Source: Chaetomium olivaceum (lineage: Eukaryota > Ascomycota > Sordariomycetes > Sordariales > Chaetomiaceae). From it: a stretch of DNA of 64,000 bases. Both the position numbers and the translations under genes were made by a program. The notes under the pieces were generated by a model. That model ran no database searches and was not told the DNA's origin. It was given only the letters and a program-made list of their open reading frames with translations. This document shows, piece by piece, positions 21,476 through 33,429 of the stretch; position 1 is the first letter of the stretch; each line of letters starts with the position of its first letter. Location: the NCBI GenBank assembly GCA_039881045.1, contig JAYWVB010000010.1:54678-118677 (forward strand). Reading direction: 5' to 3'.

Positions 21476-24310
21476 TCACATGTTATTTTCCGTTTTAAAC
21501 TTATCCCACGCCTCGTTAAGCGTGCTGAACACTGTCCCGGCAATCATGCGCACCTCAGTCGTAGCGTCTTGCGAGATCTGACAGATCAGTTAGCAACCAT
21601 GCCCCGTTGCCATTGACAACACTTTTATAGGAAAACTCACCTTGTCAGGATGCGTCTTGGCGATAGCCTTCATGTAGATGATCTTGACTTTCTTCGCCAT
21701 GACCAACTCATGCAACCCGACCTTCGTCCACCCGCTGCCCTCCCACAGCACCGTATCCAAACTGCCCAGCAGCGCGCGCAGGTTGTCTCGCTTACCGTCC
21801 CGCCAGGCCGCGATGCGCGCGTCCACCTTGTCCGTCAGCGCGAGCTTCTCGTCGCCCTCCCGCTCGGCGGCCTGGTGCGTCGCGCGCAGACGCTCCACGG
21901 CCTCGAAGCTCTTCTGGGGGTTGGCGGACGGTCGAGAAGGACGCGGGGCTGCGGCCGGCCGCGTCGAAGCTGGCCGAGGTGTGGGTGCCGGTTTCGGCGC
22001 GAGCGCTTTCTGGCAACGCTGCCTCCCCGCCGCGGCAGTCGCCCCGCCTAGACCGGCCTCGACGCAGAGCTGCCAGACGGCGGCGGCGTCGGCCCACTTT
22101 TCCATCTGCTCGAGCGCTTCGGCCTTGCGGCTGAGCGCTTTGCCGTAGAGATCACGCATGTCGCGCTTTTCGCCGGGTGCGCCGTTGTCTCCTTGGAGTT
22201 CGACCTGCTCGCCTTCGCCTTTACCTGGGCCAATCAACCGGATGGCTGTATCGGCATCCTCGACCGCTTGGCGCGGCTCACCCGTCTTAAGTGCCGTCAA
22301 GGCACGGTTGCAGAGCAGGAGGATGCTCAGGGGGTGGTCTTGTGGAATGGCGGTCATGGAGGAGGTGTATGAAGCGTGAGCGGCCGCGAAGTCGCCGCGC
22401 TTGAAATGGGCGGTGCCTTCTAGGCGGCATTTTGTCGAATTTTGCAAAGCAATGGGTGAGATGCTGGGTATCTGGCGAACAGGGCGAGGAGGTGCAGGCT
22501 TGGGAGCAGGAGATGGCCGGGCTGCGGGTCGAGGGGCAGGAGATGCTTGCGAAGACCGAGCTTGTGGTGCAGACCGGGACGTTGAAGGGGCTGCACCAAA
22601 AAGCAGGTCCGGCTCTGGTTCATCGAACCTGGCCTCTGGTTGTGGTTGTGGAGTCGCCTTTTTCCTACGGGCGGGGCTAACGTATGCTTGGAAGCTCTCT
22701 TCCTCGGCTGCTTGTTTGCTCACCCGAGCGCGCGGGTTCGGGGGTGGCTGTGAAGCCTGTTGCCATTTCGGCACTTGACTTCCCTTCCCCGGCCGAGCAG
22801 GCAAAGCCGGTGAGCGTTCACGGGACCGGGCACCGCTAGAGTCCCGGCTCTGGGGCGCTAGCCTTCCTGATCTTGCTTCCGGCCGCCCTCCCGACTCCAA
22901 CATCAGTGCTTCGTCAGTGACGTCGGGCACTTGTTTTCTTGTGCCTCCACCACCATCATGCTCCTGGTTGGGCCGCATCCACTTTGGCTGGCTCGGGTCA
23001 CCGTCCTGCTGGAACTCGGCCACCGCTTTCTGGACTTTCTTTTGTCCCGTTTTCCACAGGCTGTTTGCCGACTTGAGGAAACTCGAACCTACAGCGGCCG
23101 CCGTCTTAGCAAAATCACCATCCATGGGCGCCGGTGATCGGTTGTCGTTCCTCCTAACGTCGTCGTCCCCCTCCCTCATCCATGATGGTGCGCCATTTCG
23201 AGACTGGCTCGGGGCTCGCTCACTCCTGTCCCTGGGCTGTTCCCTCGTGCTGCCCCGGCCTTTTGTCTTTTCCTTCGCCTGCCTGTGAGCGTCATCCAAC
23301 AACCAATTAACGGCAGCTTGGACATCGAGCCCCGCGCCGCTTTCCGTGAGCCCTCTCCTCGCATTTTCGGGGGTGAAGCCATAGTCGACGAGCTGAGCAA
23401 CAGCCTTATCAAATGGATCATCCGATGCGGCTGGCGGTTCAGCGTCGGAGTCCGAAGAGGAGTCTTCGATCGGCTTTCCTGGTTCAGGCTCCCGCGCAAA
23501 CGCCGGCGCCGCCTTCTTCCTGACTTGATCCACTGGTTTACCAAGGTCGCCGAGCAGGTCGTCATCCTCGTCTACATCCTTGGCAGTCTGTGGAGGCGGT
23601 TGGTTGGTTCTCGTTTGGAACTGGCTAAGTCCAAACGGATCGTCATCGTCGTCGCCACCAGAACCGCCGCTACCAGATGCCGCCGGCTGGCCCCAAGACT
23701 GCGGATTGCCGAGATCTAACTTAGGCGCGTTCGCAGGAGAGGGGTTACTGGGCGGTGCAGGCGGCGGAAAGTGGCTCGAGTTGTCAACTTTCGTGCTGGC
23801 ACTGAACGCTGCAAACAAATCGTCATCCGACTCCGCTGGCGGCTTTCCGTGCTGTGCCCCTACACTGGGACCCTGCACATATGGCGGCGCCGGTATCGCA
23901 GGAGAGGCCGTCCTCAATGAACCGGATTGATTCTGGCCAAGCGAGTCAAAGAAGCGCCCATCTCCATAGTGTGCTTGTGCCTGCTTCCGCCGCTCTTCCT
24001 CTTTCCTTCTCTTCTCGGCCTCCAACTGGTCTTGCCGCTCGCGGAGACTAAGATTCGCGTTATTCTTTCCAGAACCGAAGCTAAGCAAGTTGCCGAAGCT
24101 GTCTTGGGCGGGCTTGGGAGCTGCCGGTTTGGCCCCGATACTACCAGAACCTTGAGTCGACAGCGGGGTATTGCGGCCGGATGCGAACGGAGACGGGGAC
24201 GGCCGCAAGGAAGGGTACGCTGTCACCGCGGGGTTTGTCGGCGCCGATTGCGCATTGGCAGGCTTCCCTTGGCTGGGTGCCGACCAGTTCAGACCGGCGA
24301 GATCGTCCAT
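21476..24310 (-). CDS. SWA2: Auxilin-like clathrin-uncoating factor SWA2 (UBA-TPR-J)
   Basis: Two exons, 24310-21641 and 21577-21476, encode 923 residues. I place the start at MDDLAGLNWS; the frame is open 47 codons further upstream, but that part looks like leader. Order of parts: a disordered N terminus with DPF-like motifs (DDPFGLSQF, DDPFDKAV) suited to clathrin or adaptor binding; a UBA domain at about 299-343 (VAQLVDYGFTPENARRGL); a further disordered stretch; a TPR region (LEGTAHFKRGDFAAAHASYT); and a C-terminal J domain with the HPD motif at 887-889. The last exon supplies the final helix (VFSTLNEAWDKFK). J domains of auxilins recruit Hsp70 to strip clathrin from vesicles; this is family knowledge. 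The gene is convergent with UBC7, with stops about 300 bp apart. No frameshift is present. Confidence 0.93.
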
Positions 24311-27029
24311 TGTGTGGTCGGCGGGAGGAAATGCCAGCACCGCATTAGGAAATGAATGGGTGAATCGCCCAGGCGGGTCTTCCAGCCACTGGATTAGGGA
24401 TTGGAGCTTTGGTTTGTTTCGAAAAGGAGGAAGGTTGATGTCGCGCGCCACAGGGGCCTGACGCTAACCTGAGGTTCAGGGTTGCAAGGGTTCAAGTTGT
24501 GGAGTGACAGATTGAATGGGAAAGCCCAAGTGTGGCACAGTACATTACCGTCTCCATGTTGGAAGTGTGGCGTCACGGCGTGTGCCGACCTTGATGGCGC
24601 CCTCAGATGCCAAGCCTTCCCTTCAAAATTCAACATTTGCATGGCACGTGCATGCCAATCTGCAAATTTGTGCCTCTCCACATGCCAATAGGGGAAGCTG
24701 TGTCCATCACAATGCATTGGGAGAAAAGAACACCGGCAACGGTCGATCTTCATCCATGCAAACGGTGAAAATTCGCGCGAGTCACGATTGTGCCCGGTTC
24801 TTAAAAGCGCCGAGAGCGCATGATGTTTTCTGCCCTCCTGACCTGGGGTGCCATGTTTGCGACTTGCCGATCGGATGATCCGTTTAATAAGGTTAACTCT
24901 TGTGCCGGTTTTCGGTCGCCAACCGTTGTTGGGACGTCAACCACGAGTACACCTGTACCGACATCAGACGCAAGGCTAATAAACAGGATAAAATGGAAAT
25001 GGGATGCTTCAAGGAGACGGAATTCTGTCGCAGAGCATGCCCCAGATTCAGCAATGCCCTTGGCTCTCTCCAAACTCTGCAAGGCTACTGGCGCTTCAGC
25101 CGCAGCTTTTCCAGAACCGCGAAAGGGGCATCCAATGTCAAGGTCCCCCGGCAGTGCCCAGCAATGCCCAGCAATTTGTGTTCGGCGTCACGATTGGCTC
25201 ACCGAGCATTTGGGTGGGATTTCACCCCCGAATGATGTTAGCGTAGACCAAGCCTGAAACAGTTTCAGGCGGCGTTGGCGCTCGTCCGATCCTGGAGAGC
25301 CCCTTCCCATTTCAGCTGATGTGCATACCCCGCTCCCCAACGGCGGTCCGGCGCGCCACTGATGAAGTCATCTCACCTTCTGCTGTGACCTCGAGGTTTG
25401 ACATGCCGAGATGCTCAGGTAACTAGTGTACATGGACACAGCCGAATTAACTACCGCTCATACTCGGCCGTCCCTCACCCGCATTGAAGAGAGCGCCGCA
25501 TCCGAGGCGCTGGCCGAGGGCGACAGGATGGGTTTGCAGGACACGAGCTGCCGTGATCGGAGGCCCCGTTGAACAGGCCACACCATGATGTTGAGTGGGT
25601 GCGACCGCGTGGTGAGAACCGTGAGATGCAAATGGTCGTGGGTGGAGTGGTTCGCGCATCCCTCGAGATTATTCGTCCCACGCAGAGAATGGACCAACAA
25701 GATGAACCAACAGCGCGAGCGGGTAAGTGCAAATCATTTTATTTCACGGAGCATCCCTCGGCGTTGGTCTTTCATACCCGGGCCGTGCTGACAGGGATTT
25801 CCGTCTCCCCAAGTGTTATGGCGGCTACTTCCTCGGAAAAGCGGCTCATTTTGAGGTGCTGTTCCTGCGTTAGCCCAGGAACCGCCCCCACAGAACACAT
25901 CCCTGGAGCGTCCCCTTAATCGAGGTCAGACCCCGTTAGCCAACCAGAGGGCTTCTTTTTCGAGCCAGGTGCTGCTTCGGGAAAGAGCGTCCTGCACAAC
26001 CGCGGCAAGGGGCGTTTCCTTGGCTGCCCTTGGCTGCCCTTCCCCGTTCTGCAGAATGCCATGCCAGAGCACAGAGGGGCACCGCAGCAAATCCACAGGG
26101 TACCAATTTGGGTTATCTTTGGGCGCATGTCACACTCCTCCCTTCCACCCGCTCCCTTTTCTCGCCTTTTGCGCCTTGTCTGCTTTACCCACCCTTCTTT
26201 TGACTTCGAGTCTCTCAACCCGCAACACTCACTTTCGCGGTTTTTCGACTCCCCAACTCGGGGCCCACGTTCCTTACATCTCGGCGACGACGACATCGAT
26301 CATTCATTTCGCATTTTTGTGTTGATCGCCAACTTTCGTTTCTTGGTGCGATCGTAATCTGCCGCCCAACGAGGTTATCCGCTCGACATCAAGCATCGCA
26401 ACTACCGATACTCCACCGAATCGAGAATAGGGGAATTGGGGTTTGTGTGCGCAAGCAGCATATCAGGTACGCGAGGAGGCCCCCGGGTGAGAGCTTGGAT
26501 AGGCTTGTGAACCAGACGGCTGTGAACTGTCATCCGTCATCCGTGGTTGGGTTGCGAGGCCTGTGCCTGTGGTTCGTGACAATTTACGGCTCGCCTCAGG
26601 TTGTCTGGCCAAGCTGGTATGTTGAGCCCTTGGGAAACGAACACTAAAATAGCCCCACCACTTTCCCCTTGTCTTTCTCTTCTTATCACGAGGCGGCGAG
26701 CTGGCGCTGTTTCTCCCCTTGTCTCCATCCCAAGTCAAACCAACCTGGGGGCCACAACGGCAACAACCCCGCTCTCTCTTTTTTCTCGATCTCTCGCTCC
26801 CACCAACTTCCAAGACGATGATTTAAATCGAGGGTGGCAGTAGGGCTAACAATTTCCTCCTACCAGACCAGCGATCACCCCCGACTTTCACAAAACATCA
26901 CACTCACTCTTTCTACTAGTTGGCGATTTTACCCGCGACAGAGTTTCGCCAGCATCACTTGCAACCTTTCCACGATCATTCTCCCACATTGAAGTTTAAA
27001 CATCGAGTCACTCCTTTATAACCGGCAAC
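24311..27029. other. Long divergent intergenic region (2.7 kb)
   Basis: The region lies between SWA2 (-) and the DUF1996 gene (+). The reading frames here are short and without family character. The right part (about 26100-27029) becomes pyrimidine-rich, as in a fungal 5' leader and core promoter. A 10-bp direct duplication, TTGGCTGCCC, occurs near 26018-26038. No RNA gene is recognised. Confidence 0.5.
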
Positions 27030-28759
27030 ATGAAGACCGGCAATTCGCTCGCCGCGATCCTCGCATCGCTGGGCGGTGCTGCCGCCTTTTGGCGCATGGA
27101 ATGCCGTGGCCAAGTCGGCCTCGCCCGTCTTGATCCTCTGATCGACCCGGGTGTCCCGTCGAAGCACGCTCATGCGATCCATGGATCTTCCGGTATGTAA
27201 TGCTTATGAAATTTCAATTGAAAAAGGAAGAAAAGGAAATGAAGGAAAACAATAAACTCGTCTCGAGTTGTATGCCTGTTGTCGCTAACATCAATTCACC
27301 TACAGGTTTCAGCGAGAGCGCGACTTTCGAAGACCTGCGCAATGCCGACTGCACCTCGTGTGCTGTGGCTGAAGACATGTCGGCCTACTGGGCGCCGGCT
27401 CTCTACTTCAAGCATCTCAATGGCTCCTACCAGGAGGTTCAGCAGGATGGCGGCATGCTTGCGTAAGTTTTCATAATGTTGCAGAATCAATCCCCAGAAG
27501 ACGGAACGCTGACCTACAATTAGCTACTACTTCCTGAACTACGACCTGAAGGATACCAAGAAGGGAATCAAGGCGTTCCCCAACGATTTCCGCATGGTCG
27601 CTGGTGACGCCAACCGTCGCAACTACTCGGTCGATGGTCTTGACTATCGCCAGCCCGACCCGCCCAAGTCAGACTGGGGAAGGTTGGGTCAGACGAAGCA
27701 GGTAGATCTCGCCCAGCGCGCTCTTGGTTTCAACTGCCTCAACTATGACGAGACCCCCGAGCCTGCTCTGGGCCGCCACTACCTGCCCGACAAGACTTTC
27801 CTGGACTCCAAGTGCAAGCACGGAGTTCGCTTCGAGCTGATGTTCCCCTCGTGCTGGAACGGCAAGGACACCAGCTCTCCGGACCACAAGTCTCACGTCG
27901 CGTACCCTGACACGGTTTTTAATGGAAATTGCCCTGAGGGTTTCGACGTGAAGCTGCCTGGTCTCTTTTTTGAGACCATCTGGAGGACCCACGACTTCGT
28001 CGGCATCCCCGGCGAGTTTGTCATTTCCAACGGTGATGTTGAAGGTATGTTGTAGTACAAGGTGGCTTTTGAGTCGGTCAGCATACTAACTGGTACTTGT
28101 CAGGTTTCGGCTACCACGCGGACTTCATCAGCGGCTGGGACGAGGACTTCCTCCAGCAGGCTGTCGACACATGCACCAACCCCAGTGGCCAAATCTCCGA
28201 CTGCCCTCTCTTCACCCTCCTCAGTGCTGATGAGCAGCGGAAGTGCAAGATTGCCACTCCTCCCATGATCGCCAGCGAGAAGCTCTCCGGCCTGATTGGT
28301 AACATCCTCCCTGGCAATGTCAAGATCAGCCTCGGCCCTGCCCCCGCGAACCACAACCAGCCCAAGCCGGACCCGATCCAGCTCCCTGCCGTGTCGTTGC
28401 CGGCGCCTAATGTGCTCCCTGGTGGCGTGTTCAAGGAGGAGCCGACTTCGAGCCCTGTGGCTGAGTCCACCTCCACTTCGTCCTCGACCTCTACCCCTAC
28501 CCCCACTCCTACCCCGGCTCCGATCCCGTCGGACCCTCCTATCCCTGAGGGCTATCAGCTTGTCCGCACCGACTACATTACTGAGGGCAATGTAGTCAAG
28601 AAGATCGTCGTCATCGAGACGGTCACGTACGTCATGGTGGCCACCGAGACGGTCACCGTCACGGCTACCCCTGGTGTTGACAAGGCTCGCCGTGAGCTCA
28701 ACCAGCACCAGCACCAGCACCTGGCCCGCCACCGCCACGGCCATGGCCTGCACCACTAA
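27030..28759 (+). CDS. Secreted DUF1996 protein with Ser/Thr/Pro linker and His-rich tail
   Basis: Four exons, 27030-27192, 27306-27462, 27524-28044 and 28104-28759, encode 498 residues. An N-terminal signal peptide is evident (MKTGNSLAAILASLGGAAAF). The DUF1996 domain follows to about residue 280, with the typical start FWRMECRGQVGLARLDPLIDPG (signal-peptide junction region), ADCTSCAVAEDMSAYWAPAL, YYFLNYD, MVAGDANRR, LMFPSCWNGKD, GNCPEGFDVKLPGLFFE and FGYHADFISGWD. After this come an STSTPTPTPTPAP linker, a segment with VVVIETVTYV-like beta repeats, and a terminal stretch rich in His (HQHQHQHLARHRHGHG). The domain is widespread in secreted fungal proteins and has no agreed function that I know of. 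The Pro/Thr linker suggests O-glycosylation. The His tail could bind metal; this is speculation. Confidence 0.92.
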
Positions 28760-29883
28760 ATGTGTCGGTGAGGCTCCTGGTTTGCCCGGTGCGGCCGGTC
28801 CTCTCTAGGACACTCTTCTTTGCACATATGGGATGAGCTCATGGCTATGTTTCCTTTTCTTTTTCCCATTCTACATCTTTGCCCTCGGGCATCTTTGATT
28901 TCGACCTTGACATTTGGGCTTGGGAGGGCTGGCTGGCGGTTGACAGACAGTTAGGGCTTAGCGGAGAAGTGGTGGTACACCAGCCCAGGTTGGTGTCGTG
29001 GATCGATGGCCCGGGGGTATTGAATGAAAGGGGTTTTTTTATTATCTCCAGAATTGCATTTGCGGCAATGCATTGACTGCTGCCGCCTGCGCGTGACGGA
29101 TCGTGCATCGGTGTTCAGGTGTTACTCGGAAGTGATTCAAGATACCACTCTATCCCTGGTCCTTGGTCCCCAAGCTTTCACTCGAGTTCTTGTGATGATG
29201 TTCTTGTGATCCATATGTTTCCAAGGGCCCATGATTAACACTGAGCAACGCCCCTTGTCAATGATCATTAACCTTCACATCCTCAAAGCAACAGATTGGG
29301 GTGTGAGTATGAGGACTGTCTTGGTGCTCAAAGGGAGTAGGCGCCATCCAGTATCTGACCAGCCAACTCCATCTCTGCCATGTCAACAAACAAAAAACAA
29401 GACAACAAAGACATTGCTTCTCGCCCCTCAGTAATTAAGACATTCTAATCTCCAAATTACTGAACAGGATGAGTAACTACAGAATGGCCGGACTGGAATG
29501 GGGTCACTCATCACAACCCATTCCAACCCAGTCAGGTCTCCAGGCCAGCCAGCCATACCACCCGCCATGCAGAATTCCAGTCGCGCGGAGCAGGATGGTG
29601 TTATGACCCGATTCCAAATATCTTGCTCCCCTTCTTTGCTGTTGCCTCCTTCCAACCATTCCCAACTAACTTTGCAGCGTCTGCATCCGCTCCAACAACC
29701 ATATGCATGCAGGGTCGTCCGGGGCTAACCACTCCACCAACAACCCATCGACAACGCGAAAGCCCCTAAAGAAAGACGACAACATCAACGGCAACCAACC
29801 GGCAGACTAACCAACCAACCAACCCAACAGCAACAACCCGACACAACACACCCGACACAACACACCTAACACAACACAACACA
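28760..29883. other. Intergenic region with simple repeats before the next start
   Basis: No gene is supported. The last 120 bases before the start at 29884 contain CCAA and ACACAAC simple repeats, typical of an A/C-rich fungal 5' leader. Confidence 0.5.
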
Positions 29884-32800
29884 ATGACCAACCCCAACAC
29901 CCTCCCCTCCACCACCACCACCACCTTCACCACCGACCCGCCACCCCCCAACCGCGAGGAAGAAAAAGGAGGAGGTGGCTCCATAGTCGACTCCTTCCCG
30001 ACGCTCTTCCCGCTCGTCATAGCCGCCGCCTGCGTCCTCGGCCTCGTCCTCGCCTTCCTCATCATCTGGTTCACCCGGCGCCGCCGTCGCCGCGGCGTCC
30101 AGACAACCGTTGGGGGGAAGGGCGACGAGGGGGGGGTACTGCTCAGCCCGGAGGGGAGCAGCAACGCCGGCGGCAGCGCGCGGCCCTCGGGTGAGGACAA
30201 AGAGAGAGGGGGTGGTGGTGCGGGTGGCGGGGTGAATGCCGGGGTGGGTGGTGGGTCGGCGCGGCGGAAGTTGCAGAAGGCGTGTTCGGTGGGCGCGGGT
30301 CCCGGGTGGTGGTCAAGGGAGGGCGGGAGTGGGCTGTTGAGTGATGATGAGGATGGGGAGGGGAGGGGGTGGCCGAGGAGGCATGTCAGTATGCCCCTGA
30401 TTCCGAGGGCGTGTAGTAGGGGGCATTTTCATTTTGGTATTGGCGGTGGGGGTGGTTCGTCGTGTAGATGGCCGGGGGTGGGGGCGGTGGAGATGGGGGA
30501 GGTTGGTAAGAGGAAGCCGGCGTGGATTGATGCGGATGCGTTGCATGGACCAAAGGTTAGTGGTGGGAAGGAGGTGGTGGGTAAGGGGGATGGTGGTGGG
30601 AGGAAGAAGAAGAGTAAGGGCCGCGGGTCCTGGCCGTTGAGGAACCGCGTGCCGACTCTGCCTAGGGTGCATCATACCATTCATGGGTACCCGTATATGA
30701 TGTCGGGGGCAAGGGGTGAGTCGTCCGAGGCTTTGCTGGGTGAGAATCGGCCGAAGACGTCGACTGGGCTGGAGTACGCCCAGCTGCGGGCATCATCGAG
30801 GGATCTCCCTCAACCGCCTAAGCCTGCTCTTGTTTTGGACAGGGAGAGGTGTGTCATCAGACCGTCGGTTACCATGGAGTACGTGTATGGCGCCTCCAAG
30901 ATCCCGACACGAATTATAAGTCCTCCTACCAGCCCAATCCAGTCTGCTCCGACCACGCCCCAGAGGCACAGGGGTCGGCAGCGGTCGACTGATTCGACCT
31001 TGACTGATATCTTGAGATCAACCGAGGAGCGGCTGCGAGAAGGAAGCGTCTCTGGGACGATTAGGAGCCGCAGGGCTACTGCGTCACCTACCAGGACATC
31101 ACCCGGCAAGGTCTTTGGCCCCAGGGAATACGGGGTGCCGGCATCTCGCGCGAGGACCCCGAGCCCCTCCAAGATCGCTGCCGGAGAGCAATTCACCCCT
31201 GGCCACAGACGGCAAGCCTCACAGAAGTCTGTTGCTTCAGACACAGACAGCCTTGTAGGCAATGAACGTCCAGTTTCGGATGTACCCTCGGGACTCACCA
31301 GCCCGAGCCGGGCGCAGAAGAAACCAGAACCTGAGAAACCACTGGCCCAGACGTCAACCCGCACCTCACTCTCGTCCGAACTGTCGACGCTATACAGCGA
31401 GGATGAGATGCCGGACGAGGTCAAGCGGGCCATCATGCCTCTCGAGGGCCTCGTGGTGCAGCCTCAACAACCTGCCAAAGTTCGTCCCCCGTCGATGAAC
31501 GACCCGTTCGTTAGCGCGCCGTTCCCTTTGTCAGTCTCCCGGACGGCATCCGTCGGCGGCTGGCCTACCAAGCCTAGCAAGTCCCAGGACCTCCTACGGC
31601 AGAGCGTGCAACGATCGCAACATCTGCGCAGTATGACAGTCGGTCACCCTCGCGCTCAGTCTCAGGGTCTGATTTTGGCACCTGGTCCTGTGATCCAGGG
31701 GCCAAAGACGGGTGTGGTGCCGGGTATCCCGCCCTCGCGCAAAACATCGGTGACCATCCCCCGGTCCATGCAGCCGTACATCGTATCGAGGGCCTCGGAG
31801 CCGCCGCCGTCTCCAACCAGACAGTCACTTACGGGTAACAGCCCGAACGGGCCGCTCTTTCTCCGGGTAACCAAGACCAGCACGCTGAGCACCATCCCCT
31901 TGTTGCCGCCGCCATCGGCTCCAAGCAGCATCGACATATTCAGAAAGGCGGACTCCAAGCAGCACTCACCGAGCAAAACGACCCCAGCAACCGAGCAACA
32001 GCAGCAGCAACAGCAGCCAACGCGCCGCTCCACAGTCCTGTTACTCCCATCTACAGAGCGCTCCAGCGCACCCGCCTCCCCAACGCGGCGCGTAGGCGGT
32101 GAACTGCGTCTATCCCTCGTCCTACCACCCAAGCCATTGCTACAGGGTCTCCAGCAAAAGCGCGCCAGCGCCTCCTCATCAATCTACTCGCAGGAAGCCA
32201 ACCCCGCCACCACCACCACCACCGCGGCAGCCCAAACAGCAGCCATCGAACTCAACCGCGCCAACTTCCACGCCAACGCCTCCCTCTACCCAGCACCCCT
32301 CTCCCCACATCATCACAACCCCAGCAGCACTAACCGCAACCGCGGCCCCTCCCCATCCAACCTCTCCTCCGCAGTCCCCCTGGCTGGCAAAAACAACGAA
32401 GATGAAGGTGAAAAGAACCAAGACGAAGACGAAGAAGAAGAAGAAGAAGACACCCCCCTAGCGCTAACAGCCACCATCGCCTCGCTGCGCCGCATGAACA
32501 GCGGGCTGAGCACCGTGTCTAGTCTGATGAGCATTGCCGACCGCGACGGGGATATGAGCCCCAGTCCCAGTCCCAGTCCCAGTCTCACCTTCAGCCCGGG
32601 TCCGAGTCCGGATAGGGCGTCGGGGATGGCGGTGAGGGGGCGTGCTGGTTCTGTTTCGTTGGGTGGTGGTGGTGGTGGTTGGGGGGGTGGTTCGATGGCT
32701 GGTTCGATGGCTGGTTCTGGTTCTGGTTCTGGTTCGCCGGAGAGGGTTGGTGGTGGGTTTGGCGGTGGGTTTGGTAGTTTGTCGGGGGAAGGGGGGAGTC

Positions 32801-33429
32801 CCCGGTCACATCGGAAAAGTATTGGGGCGAGGAATTATTATATTCTGGGGGGCGGTGGTGGGAATGGGGTGTCGTCGAGGAGGGGGAGCCGGGTTGTGAG
32901 CTGTGCTGGTGGGGTGGGCGGCGGGATTGTGAAGTCGCCTAGTGGCGGGGGTGTCGGTGTCGGTGTGGGTGGGAGTGCCGGCGGACCGCCGAGCAAGAGG
33001 CGGCGGCCGGGGAGCATGCATCATCACCAGCGGAGGTCGAGTGCCGCGCTGAGGCTATCGCGGTCTGAGTTTGCGGCCACGGCTGAGGGTGAGGAGGGAA
33101 AGGAGAATAGCTCGGGGATGGGGGAGTTTACTTTTGAAGTGAGTAATCCTAATGTCTCGGGGAAGGGCGGGCTTGGATTGAGGGAGAGCAGCAGCGGGAG
33201 CGTGAATGCGCTGGTGATGGCGCAGCACAAGGACTCGCAAAGGCTATCCCTTGCGTGGAGGCCAGCGGAAGGGAGTGCTTCAAGGAATGGCTCCCCGGTG
33301 AGGTTCAACGGCAGCCCATCAAGGCAGAGCATGAGGAGTGTGGAAAGTTTGGGTTTGTATGATCGCCAGGGATTCTTGATCCCAGCATCGCCGGTGAGGG
33401 GTGTGAGTCCGTCAGGGCTAAGGGTGTGA
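29884..33429 (+). CDS. Large single-pass membrane protein, function unknown
   Basis: One uninterrupted exon encodes 1181 residues. A short Thr/Pro-rich N terminus of about 40 residues is followed by one membrane segment (about 41-64, FPLVIAAACVLGLVLAFLII) and then an Arg cluster (RRRRRR), so the large C-terminal part should be cytoplasmic by the positive-inside rule. The cytoplasmic part is almost entirely Ser/Pro/Arg/Gly-rich and disordered, with many SP/TP sites, a poly-Gln run, an acidic EDEEEEEEDT patch and Gly-rich runs. A few stretches look conserved, for example PTLPRVHHTIHGYPYMMSG and the C-terminal SLGLYDRQGFLIPASPVRG. The architecture recalls fungal sensor-like or septum-associated single-pass proteins, but I do not recognise a family. 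An open frame of this length in repeat-rich sequence, without frameshifts, argues that it is coding. Confidence 0.75.
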   Translation: MTNPNTLPSTTTTTFTTDPPPPNREEEKGGGGSIVDSFPTLFPLVIAAACVLGLVLAFLIIWFTRRRRRRGVQTTVGGKGDEGGVLLSPEGSSNAGGSARPSGEDKERGGGGAGGGVNAGVGGGSARRKLQKACSVGAGPGWWSREGGSGLLSDDEDGEGRGWPRRHVSMPLIPRACSRGHFHFGIGGGGGSSCRWPGVGAVEMGEVGKRKPAWIDADALHGPKVSGGKEVVGKGDGGGRKKKSKGRGSWPLRNRVPTLPRVHHTIHGYPYMMSGARGESSEALLGENRPKTSTGLEYAQLRASSRDLPQPPKPALVLDRERCVIRPSVTMEYVYGASKIPTRIISPPTSPIQSAPTTPQRHRGRQRSTDSTLTDILRSTEERLREGSVSGTIRSRRATASPTRTSPGKVFGPREYGVPASRARTPSPSKIAAGEQFTPGHRRQASQKSVASDTDSLVGNERPVSDVPSGLTSPSRAQKKPEPEKPLAQTSTRTSLSSELSTLYSEDEMPDEVKRAIMPLEGLVVQPQQPAKVRPPSMNDPFVSAPFPLSVSRTASVGGWPTKPSKSQDLLRQSVQRSQHLRSMTVGHPRAQSQGLILAPGPVIQGPKTGVVPGIPPSRKTSVTIPRSMQPYIVSRASEPPPSPTRQSLTGNSPNGPLFLRVTKTSTLSTIPLLPPPSAPSSIDIFRKADSKQHSPSKTTPATEQQQQQQQPTRRSTVLLLPSTERSSAPASPTRRVGGELRLSLVLPPKPLLQGLQQKRASASSSIYSQEANPATTTTTAAAQTAAIELNRANFHANASLYPAPLSPHHHNPSSTNRNRGPSPSNLSSAVPLAGKNNEDEGEKNQDEDEEEEEEDTPLALTATIASLRRMNSGLSTVSSLMSIADRDGDMSPSPSPSPSLTFSPGPSPDRASGMAVRGRAGSVSLGGGGGGWGGGSMAGSMAGSGSGSGSPERVGGGFGGGFGSLSGEGGSPRSHRKSIGARNYYILGGGGGNGVSSRRGSRVVSCAGGVGGGIVKSPSGGGVGVGVGGSAGGPPSKRRRPGSMHHHQRRSSAALRLSRSEFAATAEGEEGKENSSGMGEFTFEVSNPNVSGKGGLGLRESSSGSVNALVMAQHKDSQRLSLAWRPAEGSASRNGSPVRFNGSPSRQSMRSVESLGLYDRQGFLIPASPVRGVSPSGLRV

